From the NCBI GenBank assembly GCA_021298015.1, contig JAJTGY010000006.1, positions 102,650-166,649 on the forward strand: DNA of 64,000 nucleotides, read 5' to 3'. Positions within the stretch are counted from its first letter, which is position 1. Every line of letters starts with the position of its first letter. Shown here piece after piece: positions 44,925 through 53,518 of the stretch. The DNA comes from Flammeovirgaceae bacterium (GTDB lineage Bacteria; Bacteroidota; Bacteroidia; Cytophagales; Cyclobacteriaceae). Position numbers and translations under genes: made by a program. Below the pieces are notes generated by a model. The model had not been told where the DNA came from, ran no database searches, and was given only the letters and a program-made list of their open reading frames with translations.

Positions 44925-45995
44925 ATGGACAAGAAGAGTAAAAAATTTCTGTTTGACTATCTCAACAATGCGTCACCCACCGGGTTTGAGCACACCGGCC
45001 AACAAATTTGGCTCGACTACCTGAAGCCCTACATGGATGATTACATGGTGGATGTGTACGGTACGGCCGTAGGCATTGTCAATCCGAAGGCAAAATATAA
45101 AGTGGTGATCGAAGCCCATGCCGATGAGATTTCATGGTTTGTGAATTACATCACGGAGGATGGCTACATTTATGTAAGGCGCAACGGAGGCTCGGATCAC
45201 CAGATCGCGCCCTCTATGCGGGTGAATATTCATACGGCAAAAGGGATTGTCAAGGGTGTGTTTGGCTGGCCAGCCATTCACGTGCGTGATGCCGGCAAGG
45301 AAGAGGCGCCCAGCCTGAAGAATATCTTTATCGACATTGGGGCCGAGAATAAAAAGGAAGTAGAAGCGATGGGCGTTCACGTGGGTTGTGTGGCGGTGTT
45401 TGAAGATGAGTTGATTGAACTGAACAAGAACTACCTCGTAGGCCGTGCACTGGACAACCGCATGGGCGGCTACATGATTGCCGAGGTAACGCGGAGGTTG
45501 CGCGAGAACAAGAAGAAATTGCCGTATGCGTTGTATGTCGTCAATTCCGTACAGGAAGAAATCGGGTTGCGCGGGGCGGAAATGATCTCGCGCAGAATCA
45601 AGCCGGATCTCGCCATCTGTACAGACGTGACCCACGATACGCAATCGCCCATGTACAATAAGAAGGAAAGCGGCAACTTGAAATGCGGGCTGGGGCCAGT
45701 GGTGTGCTACGGGCCGGCTGTGCAGAACAACGTGCTGAAGATGATTATTGACGTGGCGCAAAAGAAAAAAATACCTTTCCAGCGCCAGGCCGTGTCGCGT
45801 TCAACGGGTACGGATACCGATTCGTTTGCTTACTCGGCCGAAGGCGTTGCCTCCGCGCTCATCTCGCTGCCGTTGAAATACATGCACACTACGGTAGAAA
45901 CCGTGCATAAAGAGGATGTCGAAAATGTGATCAACCTGATTTACGAAACCCTTTTACAGGTGAAACCAGGAATGGATTTTCGGTATATCAAGTAA
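44925..45995 (+). CDS. M42 family metallopeptidase (glutamyl/endoglucanase-like aminopeptidase)
   Basis: A 356-residue dinuclear metal aminopeptidase. Metal ligands and catalytic residues are visible: His65 in EAHADEISW, Asp in RALDNRMGG, the general base Glu and ligand Glu in NSVQEEIGLRG, Asp in CTDVTHD, and His in MHTTVETVH near residue 325. The family forms tetrahedral TET dodecamers in the cytosol. Start ATG 44925, 70 bases downstream of pccB. The next gene, 15 bases on, is a low-GC orphan. Confidence 0.95.
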   Translation: MDKKSKKFLFDYLNNASPTGFEHTGQQIWLDYLKPYMDDYMVDVYGTAVGIVNPKAKYKVVIEAHADEISWFVNYITEDGYIYVRRNGGSDHQIAPSMRVNIHTAKGIVKGVFGWPAIHVRDAGKEEAPSLKNIFIDIGAENKKEVEAMGVHVGCVAVFEDELIELNKNYLVGRALDNRMGGYMIAEVTRRLRENKKKLPYALYVVNSVQEEIGLRGAEMISRRIKPDLAICTDVTHDTQSPMYNKKESGNLKCGLGPVVCYGPAVQNNVLKMIIDVAQKKKIPFQRQAVSRSTGTDTDSFAYSAEGVASALISLPLKYMHTTVETVHKEDVENVINLIYETLLQVKPGMDFRYIK

Positions 45996-46010
45996 AGATG
46001 ACTTGTTGAT

Positions 46011-46586
46011 GTGGATACCCTGATTACTCTTCTTGGAGTTGCTTTAGGAGCTTCAATAGGACTTCTATCGCCTTTTGTGCAAGAATTCGTTTATAGATAT
46101 AAAAGGCGAAGGACGTTGAAATATGACATAGTTTTTAGCATTAGTCGTTTTTACTCTATTTCAAAGGAACATGTACAAACGCTGAATAATCAAAATTGGC
46201 TGAGTCAAAAAATTGTCCATTTGACTTCAGAAGGCAATCTAGTTGATAAGGACCGTGCCCTAGAAGAATTCAATAAACGAGTAGACAGAGCTGATCGTTC
46301 ATATGATAAACTTGTTGATATTGAAGCAACAATTCAAAAGCTCGTTTTTGAAACTCGAGAAGTTTACGGTAAAGACATCCATCGAAGCATCAAGTCACTC
46401 CTGATTCCAGTTTTAAAGAATTCAAATAGCTATGACTATTGCAATTTGTACCGATTTCATCAATTGAATAGCAAAGACATTGATGCAATTTCGCCAACTC
46501 TTGCTCATGAGATTTTTCAGAAGCAAGAAGGGATTCAAAAGAAATGCGATACTATGATAGCTGAATTGGACGCAGTTTTCAAATGA
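46011..46586 (+). CDS. AT-rich membrane-anchored orphan protein
   Basis: A 191-residue protein of unknown family with a GTG start: an N-terminal transmembrane helix (LITLLGVALGASIGLLSPFV), a basic juxtamembrane stretch (YRYKRRR), then a helical, coiled-coil-like charged domain ending KKCDTMIAELDAVFK. Counting 60-base samples by hand gives about 32-37% G+C, while the flanking genes are clearly above half. It starts 15 bases after the M42 gene and its stop overlaps the next start (ATGA). Codon use is AT-ending, unlike everything else here, so recent acquisition is probable. Confidence 0.7.
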   Translation: MDTLITLLGVALGASIGLLSPFVQEFVYRYKRRRTLKYDIVFSISRFYSISKEHVQTLNNQNWLSQKIVHLTSEGNLVDKDRALEEFNKRVDRADRSYDKLVDIEATIQKLVFETREVYGKDIHRSIKSLLIPVLKNSNSYDYCNLYRFHQLNSKDIDAISPTLAHEIFQKQEGIQKKCDTMIAELDAVFK

Positions 46587-47341
46587 TCGTAAGAGATCGA
46601 ATTGGCCGGGTACTTTTAATACCCGACCCACCCATGCGCATCGTTTCGCTGGTGCCCTCCCAAACGGAGTTGTTGTTTGATCTCGGCCTGGGCGATCGCG
46701 TGGTGGGCGTCACCAAGTTTTGCGTTCACCCCGATGAGGCGAAAAAGGCAAAGACAATTGTAGGAGGTACCAAGAAGTTTTGGTTCGATGTAATTGATCA
46801 CTTGAATCCGGATCTGATCATTGGCAACAAAGAAGAGAATTACGAAGAGGGAATTGCACGCCTGGCGATCAAGTACCCCGTGTGGATGAGCGACATCGTG
46901 ACGTTTGATGATGCCCTCGACATGATTCGTGCGGTTGGCCATATCACGCAAACGTCTGTCGAGGCAAACGCGCTGACCTCAAAAATTGAACTCGGCTGGT
47001 CAGCAATTCGTCTTGCCGCGCAGCGCGTGGTGTACCTGATCTGGCAGGAACCCTGGATGGCAGCTGGTGCCGGCACGTTCATCCATTCGGTGATCGAAAA
47101 AATCGGTTGGCACAACGCGATTGAGTGGCCTCGTTACCCGGAGCTGACCGATGATGAACTGATTCGACTAAATCCCGGATTGATATTGTTGTCATCCGAA
47201 CCCTATCCATTTCGTGAGCAGCACCTTGCCCGGCTCAGGCAACTCTGCCCTGGTGCCAAGGTCAAATTGGTGGATGGTGAAAGGTTCAGTTGGTATGGAA
47301 GCCGGATGCTCAACGCGCCTGCGTACTTCAAATCCCTGTAA
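46583..47341 (+). CDS. BtuF-like helical-backbone metal/cobalamin-binding protein
   Basis: A 252-residue substrate-binding protein of the helical backbone (TroA/BtuF) superfamily. Motifs: RIVSLVPSQTELLFDLGLGDRVVGVTKFCVHP, IVGGTKKFWFDVIDHLNPDLIIGNKEEN and LIWQEPWMAAGAGTFIHSVIEKIG. No signal peptide or lipobox is visible, so this member looks cytosolic, unlike classical ABC binding proteins; such stand-alone versions are common in Bacteroidota. The ligand (cobalamin or metal chelate) is inferred. Its start ATG 46583 is within the stop of the AT-rich orphan; the true family start MIVRDRIGRVLLIPDPP is intact. The 3' end overlaps aroA by 14 bases. Confidence 0.85.
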   Translation: MIVRDRIGRVLLIPDPPMRIVSLVPSQTELLFDLGLGDRVVGVTKFCVHPDEAKKAKTIVGGTKKFWFDVIDHLNPDLIIGNKEENYEEGIARLAIKYPVWMSDIVTFDDALDMIRAVGHITQTSVEANALTSKIELGWSAIRLAAQRVVYLIWQEPWMAAGAGTFIHSVIEKIGWHNAIEWPRYPELTDDELIRLNPGLILLSSEPYPFREQHLARLRQLCPGAKVKLVDGERFSWYGSRMLNAPAYFKSL

Positions 47342-48557
47342 CAGCAAAACCCACCCGCTTCATATCGGCCCAGAAATCCGGATACGATTTTTCCACCACA
47401 GTCGGGTCCTGTATCGCCAAGGGCATTCGCGTGGCCAGCGGTGCAAAACCCATGGCCATCCGGTGATCGTGATAGGTATTGATCGAAAGGGGCTCTTTCG
47501 GCAGCGTGCCTGGAGTTAACCGCCAGCGGCCTGCCTGGGGCTCATCTAGGCGGCAGTTTATTTTTTGCAACTCCTGCTTCAGCGCAGCAATCCGGTCGGT
47601 TTCCTTGATGCGAAGACTTTCCAGTCCTACAAAGTCACCCGCTACCCCAAGGGCAGCACAAACCGGCAAAACAGTCTGGGCCAGGTCCGGGCAATCCTTG
47701 AAATCCCAAACGAGCGTGCTGATGGAAACTGGCTTTTTGATTATCCGGGCCCCTTCCTTAAGAAACTGAGTTTCAACGCCAAGTTGCCCCATAACATCGA
47801 CAATGACACGATCGCCCTGCAAAGAGTCGGAGGCCACATGAGGCAGCATGACCTCCCCGCGTTCAGCCAGGGCCATAAAGGCAAACCAGTAACTGGCGGC
47901 CGACCAATCGGCTTCAATGGTAACTTCGGCCGGGCGGTATTCGCCATACGGAACTTTGATTTCGGGAAGATCAAGCTGAGGCGTAATCCCGAACTGTGTC
48001 ATCAGGGCTGCCGTCATTTTGATGTAGGGAGCGCTCGCCACAGGCCCGGTCAGGTGGAGGGTGAGGCCATCGGGAAGGAGCGGGCCGACCATCATCAGAG
48101 CCGATATGTACTGGCTGGAGATGTTGCCGGGGATTTCGATTCGGTTGCTACGTTGCCGGGCAAACCCGCGGGTCTCCACAGGAGGAAAACCTTCATGGCC
48201 AAGGTATCGCACATCCGCTCCCAGGGTACGCAAAGCATCAACCAAGGGTTTGATGGGCCGTTCCAGCATACGGGGCGTGCCCGTCATGATTTTATTTTCA
48301 CCACGAATGGCCTGGTAAGCCACCAGAAACCGCATGGTGGTGCCGGCATCCATGACGTTGAGTGTCTTTTCCGGAGATTGAATCAACTGGCGCATCAGCC
48401 GGGTATCCCGTGCCGATGATACGTTATGGACAACCGAACGAAAGTTGGTTAGCGCCTGAAGGATCAGGGCGCGGTTGCTTAAACTCTTGGATGAAGGCAA
48501 GCCGGATGCCGTTCCGGTTACCTGTGTGTGAGGCTGGATATGAACAACTGAATTCAC
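47328..48557 (-). CDS. aroA: 5-enolpyruvylshikimate-3-phosphate synthase
   Basis: A 409-residue enzyme that joins phosphoenolpyruvate to shikimate-3-phosphate. Motifs: GLPSSKSLSNRALIL (phosphate-binding), MDAGTTMRFLVAY, ISSQYISALM, EADWSAASYW, LRIKETDRIAALKQEL and the C-terminal TYHDHRMAMGFAPLA. It is slightly short compared with E. coli (427), normal in this phylum. Start GTG 48557. It is co-directional with aroB, but a small plus-strand gene lies between them. Confidence 0.97.
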   Translation of the reverse strand: MNSVVHIQPHTQVTGTASGLPSSKSLSNRALILQALTNFRSVVHNVSSARDTRLMRQLIQSPEKTLNVMDAGTTMRFLVAYQAIRGENKIMTGTPRMLERPIKPLVDALRTLGADVRYLGHEGFPPVETRGFARQRSNRIEIPGNISSQYISALMMVGPLLPDGLTLHLTGPVASAPYIKMTAALMTQFGITPQLDLPEIKVPYGEYRPAEVTIEADWSAASYWFAFMALAERGEVMLPHVASDSLQGDRVIVDVMGQLGVETQFLKEGARIIKKPVSISTLVWDFKDCPDLAQTVLPVCAALGVAGDFVGLESLRIKETDRIAALKQELQKINCRLDEPQAGRWRLTPGTLPKEPLSINTYHDHRMAMGFAPLATRMPLAIQDPTVVEKSYPDFWADMKRVGFAVTGI

Positions 48558-48637
48558 TCGGTCGGCAAATTAGATTTAAAAAAATTTTAAGCCCATTGAA
48601 ACAAAAGAAAATGCAGACGAGTTTACTTTTGCAATAC

Positions 48638-48826
48638 ATGACAACAACCCGAAAAATAGCGATTGGTTTGGGACTGGCCGGAGGTGCTCTTTTGGCAGCT
48701 TGGTTGCTCACGGGCACCCGCAAGCAGAAGACCAAGGAGTTCATCGGCCGTAAGGTCAACGACTTGAAGAAGGGGCTGCAGAAGGAGAAATCAAAATTCG
48801 ATGATTCGGAAGCGCACTACATCTGA
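48638..48826 (+). CDS. Small YtxH-like membrane protein
   Basis: A 62-residue protein: MTTTRKIAIGLGL begins a single transmembrane helix (to AAWLLTG), followed by a basic, amphipathic tail (RKQKTKEFIGRKVNDLKKGLQKEKSKFDDSE). This matches YtxH-like proteins of unknown function, often stress-linked. An ATG at 48611 would add nine residues. It sits between the minus-strand aroA and aroB genes on the opposite strand and overlaps the end of aroB by 10 bases. Confidence 0.7.
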   Translation: MTTTRKIAIGLGLAGGALLAAWLLTGTRKQKTKEFIGRKVNDLKKGLQKEKSKFDDSEAHYI

Positions 48827-49863
48827 CCCGATGTGTAAACCCGCCACGATAACCGGATTTCTTCCTCGCTGACTTCAACATCCCATAAGGGCTCTCCAAT
48901 GTTTTTCAGGAGGGCCATCAGAATTTTTTTTCCCTTGTTTTTCTTGTCCTGCCGGGCGTTAGCCACAATGTGGTCGATCGGTATGTGCTGGCCGGGTCGG
49001 CCGAAAATCCCAGATATGTAGTGTTCAATTTGTTCAAAAGCGGGGCGGTTAAGCAATCCTTTAGTCATGGCAATATGACTTTCAACCACCAGCCCTGCGG
49101 CCACCGCTTCACCATGCAGTAAACGTTTCGGGGAGTGGAAGGAGGCTGATTCCAGCGCATGGCCAAGGGTATGGCCCAGGTTGAGTATTTTCCTAAGCCC
49201 GCTCTCCTGCGGATCTTGTGTGGTGATCGACTTTTTGAAGGCGACTGATGAGGTAATCCGTTCTTGCCAGTTATGTTGAGCCAGTGTTTTGGCGCGCACC
49301 CGGTCCCATTCCTCTTGGCCCATCAGCAAACTGTGTTTGATGATCTCAGCAAAGCCGGAACGCAGTTCGGCCTCCGGCAAGGTATCAAGAAAGGCAGGAG
49401 CAATAAGCGTGGCCATCGGTTGTTGAATTACCCCGATGTGATTCTTATAACCGCCAAAGTCGATGCCCAATTTGCCGCCCACACTGGCATCTACCTGTGC
49501 CAACAACGTGGTAGGCATCAGCACGAACGGAATGCCGCGCTTGAATGTAGCCGCACAAAACCCGCCCATATCGCCCAAAACCCCACCCCCCAAAACCACA
49601 AGCAGGCTGTGCCGGTCAAATTCCTCCGTGGTCATCCATTTCCAGATTTGGCTGCACGTGTCCAGGTGTTTACTTTCCTCGCCAGCGGCCACTGTAAAAC
49701 TCGTGTGTGGAGGCAGGCCGTGCGAAATCCTGGGATAACAGGCTTTGAACGTGTTGGCATCCGTGAGTACACCTAAACGGCTGAAACTCCGGGCTGCCAG
49801 GAAATGGGCAATCTGTTGCTCAGGGTCAGCCTGTATCAAGATGGTTTCCTCGGTTTCCGTCAC
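48817..49863 (-). CDS. aroB: 3-dehydroquinate synthase
   Basis: A 348-residue NAD- and metal-dependent enzyme making 3-dehydroquinate from DAHP. Motifs: the NAD loop LLVVLGGGVLGDMGGF, TFKRGIPFVLMPTTLLAQVDASVGGKLG, ELRSGFAEIIKHSLL, and metal-ligand histidines in LNLGHTLGHALE and LLHGEAVAAG. I prefer GTG 49863, because a TTACTTTG box lies just before it and the additional residues from the alternative GTG 49905 do not look like family sequence; this choice is not certain. Divergent from proline dehydrogenase. Confidence 0.95.
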   Translation of the reverse strand: MTETEETILIQADPEQQIAHFLAARSFSRLGVLTDANTFKACYPRISHGLPPHTSFTVAAGEESKHLDTCSQIWKWMTTEEFDRHSLLVVLGGGVLGDMGGFCAATFKRGIPFVLMPTTLLAQVDASVGGKLGIDFGGYKNHIGVIQQPMATLIAPAFLDTLPEAELRSGFAEIIKHSLLMGQEEWDRVRAKTLAQHNWQERITSSVAFKKSITTQDPQESGLRKILNLGHTLGHALESASFHSPKRLLHGEAVAAGLVVESHIAMTKGLLNRPAFEQIEHYISGIFGRPGQHIPIDHIVANARQDKKNKGKKILMALLKNIGEPLWDVEVSEEEIRLSWRVYTSGQM

Positions 49864-49931
49864 AGGGCAAAGTAACTGAATAAATCGCGGCCAGCCGAAA
49901 TTCACGCTTACCCGAAAACGTTTCCAGGGCG

Positions 49932-49939
49932 TATATTTG
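49932..49939 (+). promoter_or_regulatory. TAnnTTTG box for proline dehydrogenase
   Basis: TATATTTG, an exact match, ends 19 bases before ATG 49959. Confidence 0.45.
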
Positions 49940-49958
49940 GGCGCATTTCAGTTCTGCC

Positions 49959-51140
49959 ATGGAAGTACAGCCAGCTGTTCAATTTGATGATACCCAAGTT
50001 GCCTTTGAGTATAAGTCTGACCGCCAGATGCGAAAGGCCAACTTCATTTTCACCGTGGTGAATCACCCGTGGATTTCAGCCACGGCCACCCGTCTGGTAA
50101 AAGTTGGGTTAACCTTGCGGTTGCCGGTTAAAGGATTGATTCGCAATACCGTGTTCGAGCATTTTTGTGGTGGCGAAACCATTGAGCAGAGTCACGGAAC
50201 CATCGACCAGTTGTGGAAGTACAAAGTGGGCACCATTCTGGATTATTCCGTTGAAGGCGAAAATGCCGAAGAAGACTTTGATCGCACAGCCGAGCAGATT
50301 TTAGCCACCTTCGATGAGGCTCAACATAATGCGGCCGTACCCTTTTGCGTATTCAAGGCCACCGGGCTGGGCGACATGGATTTACTGGAAAAGGTGCAGA
50401 GCCAGGCATCGTTAAGCGAAGCCGAAACCAAAAGTTTTGAGCGCTTCCACCAGCGCATTGACACGATTTGTGCCAAAGCCCATCGGTTGAAAATTCCCAT
50501 TCTTATTGATGCCGAACACAGCTGGGTACAACATGTGATTGACGACATCACACACGAGATGATGGCCAAATACAATACCAAAAAGGCGATTGTCTTCATC
50601 ACCTATCAAATGTACCGTACCGATTCGCTGAAGCGCCTGCGTGAAGATTTCCACACCGCTGCCATGCACAACTACTTCGTGGGCATTAAGATGGTGCGGG
50701 GTGCGTATATGGAAATTGAGCGGGCCCGTGCGGCCGAGAAAGGATATCCGGACCCCATTAATCCAACCAAGCAGGCCACCGATGACATGTTCAATCAGGG
50801 ATTAGCCTTTTGCATCGACAATAAACAACGCATCACGATACTCTGCGGATCGCATAATGAGTATAGCAATCAATACCTCACGGTGCTGATGGAGAAGCAT
50901 GGTATGCGCCACAATGACAAGCGCGTGTGGTTTTCGCAACTTCTGGGTATGAGCGACAATATTTCATTCAACCTGGCCCATGCCGGGTACAACGTGGTCA
51001 AATATGTACCCTATGGTCCGGTGGAGAGTGTGATGCCCTACCTGTTGCGGAGGGCGGCCGAAAACACATCGGTTGCCGGGCAAAGCAGCCGTGAGTTGAC
51101 TCTTATTCGCAAGGAGCTGGCGAGGCGAAAACAGAATTAG
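49959..51140 (+). CDS. Proline dehydrogenase
   Basis: A 393-residue FAD barrel enzyme oxidising proline to pyrroline-5-carboxylate, of the monofunctional type and not PutA. Motifs: FCVFKATGLGDMDLLEKVQ, ILIDAEHSWVQH, YQMYRTDSLKRL, the FAD/substrate stretch GIKMVRGAYMEIERARA, CGSHNEYS, and the C-terminal YVPYGPVESVMPYLLRRAAENTS, whose RRxxEN is the proline carboxylate site. It shares TTAG (51137-51140) with the convergent toxin gene. Confidence 0.95.
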   Translation: MEVQPAVQFDDTQVAFEYKSDRQMRKANFIFTVVNHPWISATATRLVKVGLTLRLPVKGLIRNTVFEHFCGGETIEQSHGTIDQLWKYKVGTILDYSVEGENAEEDFDRTAEQILATFDEAQHNAAVPFCVFKATGLGDMDLLEKVQSQASLSEAETKSFERFHQRIDTICAKAHRLKIPILIDAEHSWVQHVIDDITHEMMAKYNTKKAIVFITYQMYRTDSLKRLREDFHTAAMHNYFVGIKMVRGAYMEIERARAAEKGYPDPINPTKQATDDMFNQGLAFCIDNKQRITILCGSHNEYSNQYLTVLMEKHGMRHNDKRVWFSQLLGMSDNISFNLAHAGYNVVKYVPYGPVESVMPYLLRRAAENTSVAGQSSRELTLIRKELARRKQN

Positions 51141-51469
51141 TATTTTAAAATATCATTCAGGGTCTTGATGGTCTGACCTATCGTTGCGGAGTCTGTGTTT
51201 CCGATTCGATTGATCAACCTTGATTTTGAGATGGAACGGATATGGAATACGAGTATTTCAGACTCCGCCTTCAAGCCATTTTGAGCATTTGGCTTAAGCA
51301 CTGGATTGCCTTTATAGTTCTTCACTTTGGTGGTTAGGGGTGCAACGACTACAACCGCTAAATGCTCGTTGAGTAGGTTACCGCTTATGATCACCACTGG
51401 TCGTAAGCCTGCCTGCTCACTTCCTGCGACCGGGTTTAAATCGGCAAACCAGATTTCTCCTTGTTTCAT
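51137..51469 (-). CDS. MazF/PemK-type endoribonuclease toxin
   Basis: A 110-residue toxin with the MazF fold signature: GEIWFADLNPVAGSEQAGLRPVVIIS at the N-terminus (conserved Arg), a VVVAPLTTKVK strand with Thr, and EILVFHIRSISKSRLI. Such toxins cut mRNA at short sequences and are held by an antitoxin. The ATG overlaps the antitoxin stop (ATGA). The antitoxin is encoded first, the usual order. Confidence 0.93.
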   Translation of the reverse strand: MKQGEIWFADLNPVAGSEQAGLRPVVIISGNLLNEHLAVVVVAPLTTKVKNYKGNPVLKPNAQNGLKAESEILVFHIRSISKSRLINRIGNTDSATIGQTIKTLNDILKY

Positions 51470-51699
51470 GATTCAATTTGACGGAGGTAGTCGGCCATAC
51501 CCTCTTCCGCCATGCCCATGATCTCCGTGTCTGAGCCAGCCGTTCGGTATGATTTAATGTACTCTGCCCGTTCCAGATGTTCAAGATAGAGCCGGACAGC
51601 CCTCTCAATAATCTGGTTTCTAGGCACCTCAAGGGCATTCGATTTTTCCGCAAGCTTTTTCAGCAGGTCATCTGGAAGTGTGCTGGTGAAGGGCGCCAT
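51466..51699 (-). CDS. Ribbon-helix-helix antitoxin of the MazF module
   Basis: A 77-residue protein: an N-terminal ribbon (APFTSTLPDDLLKKLAEKSNAL) and helices (VPRNQIIERAVRLYLEHLERAEYI) of the CopG/MetJ RHH fold that binds DNA, then an acidic flexible tail (SDTEIMGMAEEGMADYLRQIES) that should wrap the toxin. It probably represses its own promoter; the region 51700-51732 upstream is very AT-rich and carries a TATATTTG box. Confidence 0.9.
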   Translation of the reverse strand: MAPFTSTLPDDLLKKLAEKSNALEVPRNQIIERAVRLYLEHLERAEYIKSYRTAGSDTEIMGMAEEGMADYLRQIES

Positions 51700-51724
51700 A
51701 AGTATATTTTATATTTATATCTTG

Positions 51725-51732
51725 CAAATATA
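51725..51732 (-). promoter_or_regulatory. TAnnTTTG box for the toxin-antitoxin operon
   Basis: Minus-strand TATATTTG, 25 bases before the antitoxin ATG. The space between is an AT tract with an imperfect dyad, AAG...CTT at its ends (51700-51723), a plausible operator for the RHH antitoxin. Confidence 0.5.
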
Positions 51733-51773
51733 GTGCTTAATTTCGCCTGATTTCGCACTCCCTCGGAATCGGT

Positions 51774-51781
51774 TATTTTTG
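51774..51781 (+). promoter_or_regulatory. TAnnTTTG box for lysS
   Basis: TATTTTTG ends 18 bases before ATG 51800. Confidence 0.45.
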
Positions 51782-51799
51782 CGTTCCAAACAGCTATTC

Positions 51800-53518
51800 A
51801 TGCAACTGAGCGAGCAGGAAATCATCCGCAGAAATAAACTCGAAGAACTTCGCCAACTCGGCATCGACCCCTATCCGGCACCCTCCGTGCCCGTGTCCCA
51901 TTTTTCGGTTGATATTCTCAACCATTTCACAGAAGAGAAAAAGGATCAGTTTGCTTCCCTTTCGCTGGCCGGCCGTATCATGAGCCTGAACGACAAAGGC
52001 AAAGTCATATTCGTAAAGCTTCAGGATTCGAAGGGCCTTATTCAACTCTATGTGCGCAGAGACGATATTTGCCCGGGCGAAGACAAAACTTTTTTTGATC
52101 GCGTAGTGAAGCATCTGCTCGATTTGGGCGATATAATCGCAGTGTCGGGCTTCGTATTTACCACCAAAACCGGAGAGACCACCGTGCATGTGCAGTCACT
52201 GACGCTGCTGAACAAATCACTTAAACCACTACCCGTGGTGAAGCGGGATGAAGAGGGGCATGTGTTTGATGCCGTTACCGATCCGGAGTTTCGCTATCGT
52301 CAGCGGTATGCCGATCTGATCATCAATCCAGAAGTGAAAGAGACCTTTGTGAAGCGTACGCGCATGATCAACGCCATGCGCGATTTCCTCAATGCTCACG
52401 GTGCCCTGGAGGTTGAAACACCTGTTCTGCAGAGTATACCCGGAGGCGCTGCCGCACGCCCGTTTGTAACGCACCACAATGCGCTGGATATTCCCCTGTA
52501 TCTCCGCATTGCAAATGAACTCTACCTCAAGCGCTTGATCGTGGGCGGATTTGATTGGGTGTATGAGTTTAGCCGTGACTTCCGCAACGAAGGCATGGAC
52601 CGCACACACAATCCGGAGTTCACCATCCTCGAATTTTATGTAGCGTATAAGGACTACTTCTGGATGATGGAGACCACCGAGAAGCTGTTGGAGAAAACGG
52701 CTTGGGAAGTTAATGGCGCCACGCAGGTAACGATGGGTGACCGGGTAATTGATTTCAAAGCACCGTTCAAGCGGGTGAGCATCTTTGATGCCATTCGCGA
52801 CCACACCGGCATCGACATCAGCCAGATGGATGAGGCCGGACTGCGTCAGGTTTGCCGGCAACTGCACCTGGAGGTGGATGACACCATGGGTAAGGGTAAA
52901 CTGATCGATACCATTTTCGGAGAGACGTGTGAGCCCCACTACATTCAACCCACGTTTATCACCGACTACCCTGTAGAGATGAGCCCGCTAACCAAAAAGC
53001 ACCGCAGCCGCCCGGGTTTAGTGGAGCGCTTTGAATTGATGGCGAATGGGAAGGAAATCGCAAATGCCTACTCGGAGCTTAATGATCCAGTTGAGCAGCA
53101 ACAACGTTTTGAAGAGCAAATGAAGTTGATGGAGCGGGGCGATCATGAAGCCATGTACATTGATCATGATTTCCTTAGGGCGTTACAGTATGGCATGCCG
53201 CCCACAGCCGGTATTGGATTTGGTATTGATCGCATCGCCATGTTGATGACGAATTCACCCTCCATACAGGATGTTTTATTTTTCCCTCAAATGCGTCCGG
53301 AGAAAATCCAGGGTGCTGATCTGGAACGGGAATTGGAGACAGCCGGTGTCCGCAAAGAATTGATCCCGCTGATTCAAAAGCTGGGTGTGCAGTCGATGGC
53401 CCAGTTGAAGGAAATGAAACCCACCAAACTGTTCAACGACCTCGCGGGTATGCGTAAGAAGATGAAACTGGAGATTCTGAACGCCACCGTAGAGGAAATT
53501 GAAGGTTGGCTGAAGTAA
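51800..53518 (+). CDS. lysS: Lysyl-tRNA synthetase, class II
   Basis: A 572-residue enzyme charging tRNA-Lys. N-terminal OB fold (about 50-150: LAGRIMSLNDKGKVIFVKLQD), then the class II core: motif 1 near RTRMINAMRDFLNAHGALEVETPVL, motif 2 around EFSRDFRNEGMDRTHNPEFT, and motif 3 GIGFGIDRIAMLMT. A C-terminal extension of about 65 residues (KELIPLIQKLGVQSMAQLKEM to the end) is present; I know similar tails from other Bacteroidota LysS. ATG 51800 (MQLSEQEII) is preferred over 51779. It abuts lptD end to end. Confidence 0.97.
   Translation: MQLSEQEIIRRNKLEELRQLGIDPYPAPSVPVSHFSVDILNHFTEEKKDQFASLSLAGRIMSLNDKGKVIFVKLQDSKGLIQLYVRRDDICPGEDKTFFDRVVKHLLDLGDIIAVSGFVFTTKTGETTVHVQSLTLLNKSLKPLPVVKRDEEGHVFDAVTDPEFRYRQRYADLIINPEVKETFVKRTRMINAMRDFLNAHGALEVETPVLQSIPGGAAARPFVTHHNALDIPLYLRIANELYLKRLIVGGFDWVYEFSRDFRNEGMDRTHNPEFTILEFYVAYKDYFWMMETTEKLLEKTAWEVNGATQVTMGDRVIDFKAPFKRVSIFDAIRDHTGIDISQMDEAGLRQVCRQLHLEVDDTMGKGKLIDTIFGETCEPHYIQPTFITDYPVEMSPLTKKHRSRPGLVERFELMANGKEIANAYSELNDPVEQQQRFEEQMKLMERGDHEAMYIDHDFLRALQYGMPPTAGIGFGIDRIAMLMTNSPSIQDVLFFPQMRPEKIQGADLERELETAGVRKELIPLIQKLGVQSMAQLKEMKPTKLFNDLAGMRKKMKLEILNATVEEIEGWLK

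Noticed and set aside
47565..48419. A 284-codon plus-strand open frame
   Set aside because: Antisense to aroA, which has all its active-site motifs.
52229..52948. A 239-codon minus-strand open frame
   Set aside because: Antisense to lysS; a long shadow frame from the codon bias of the gene.
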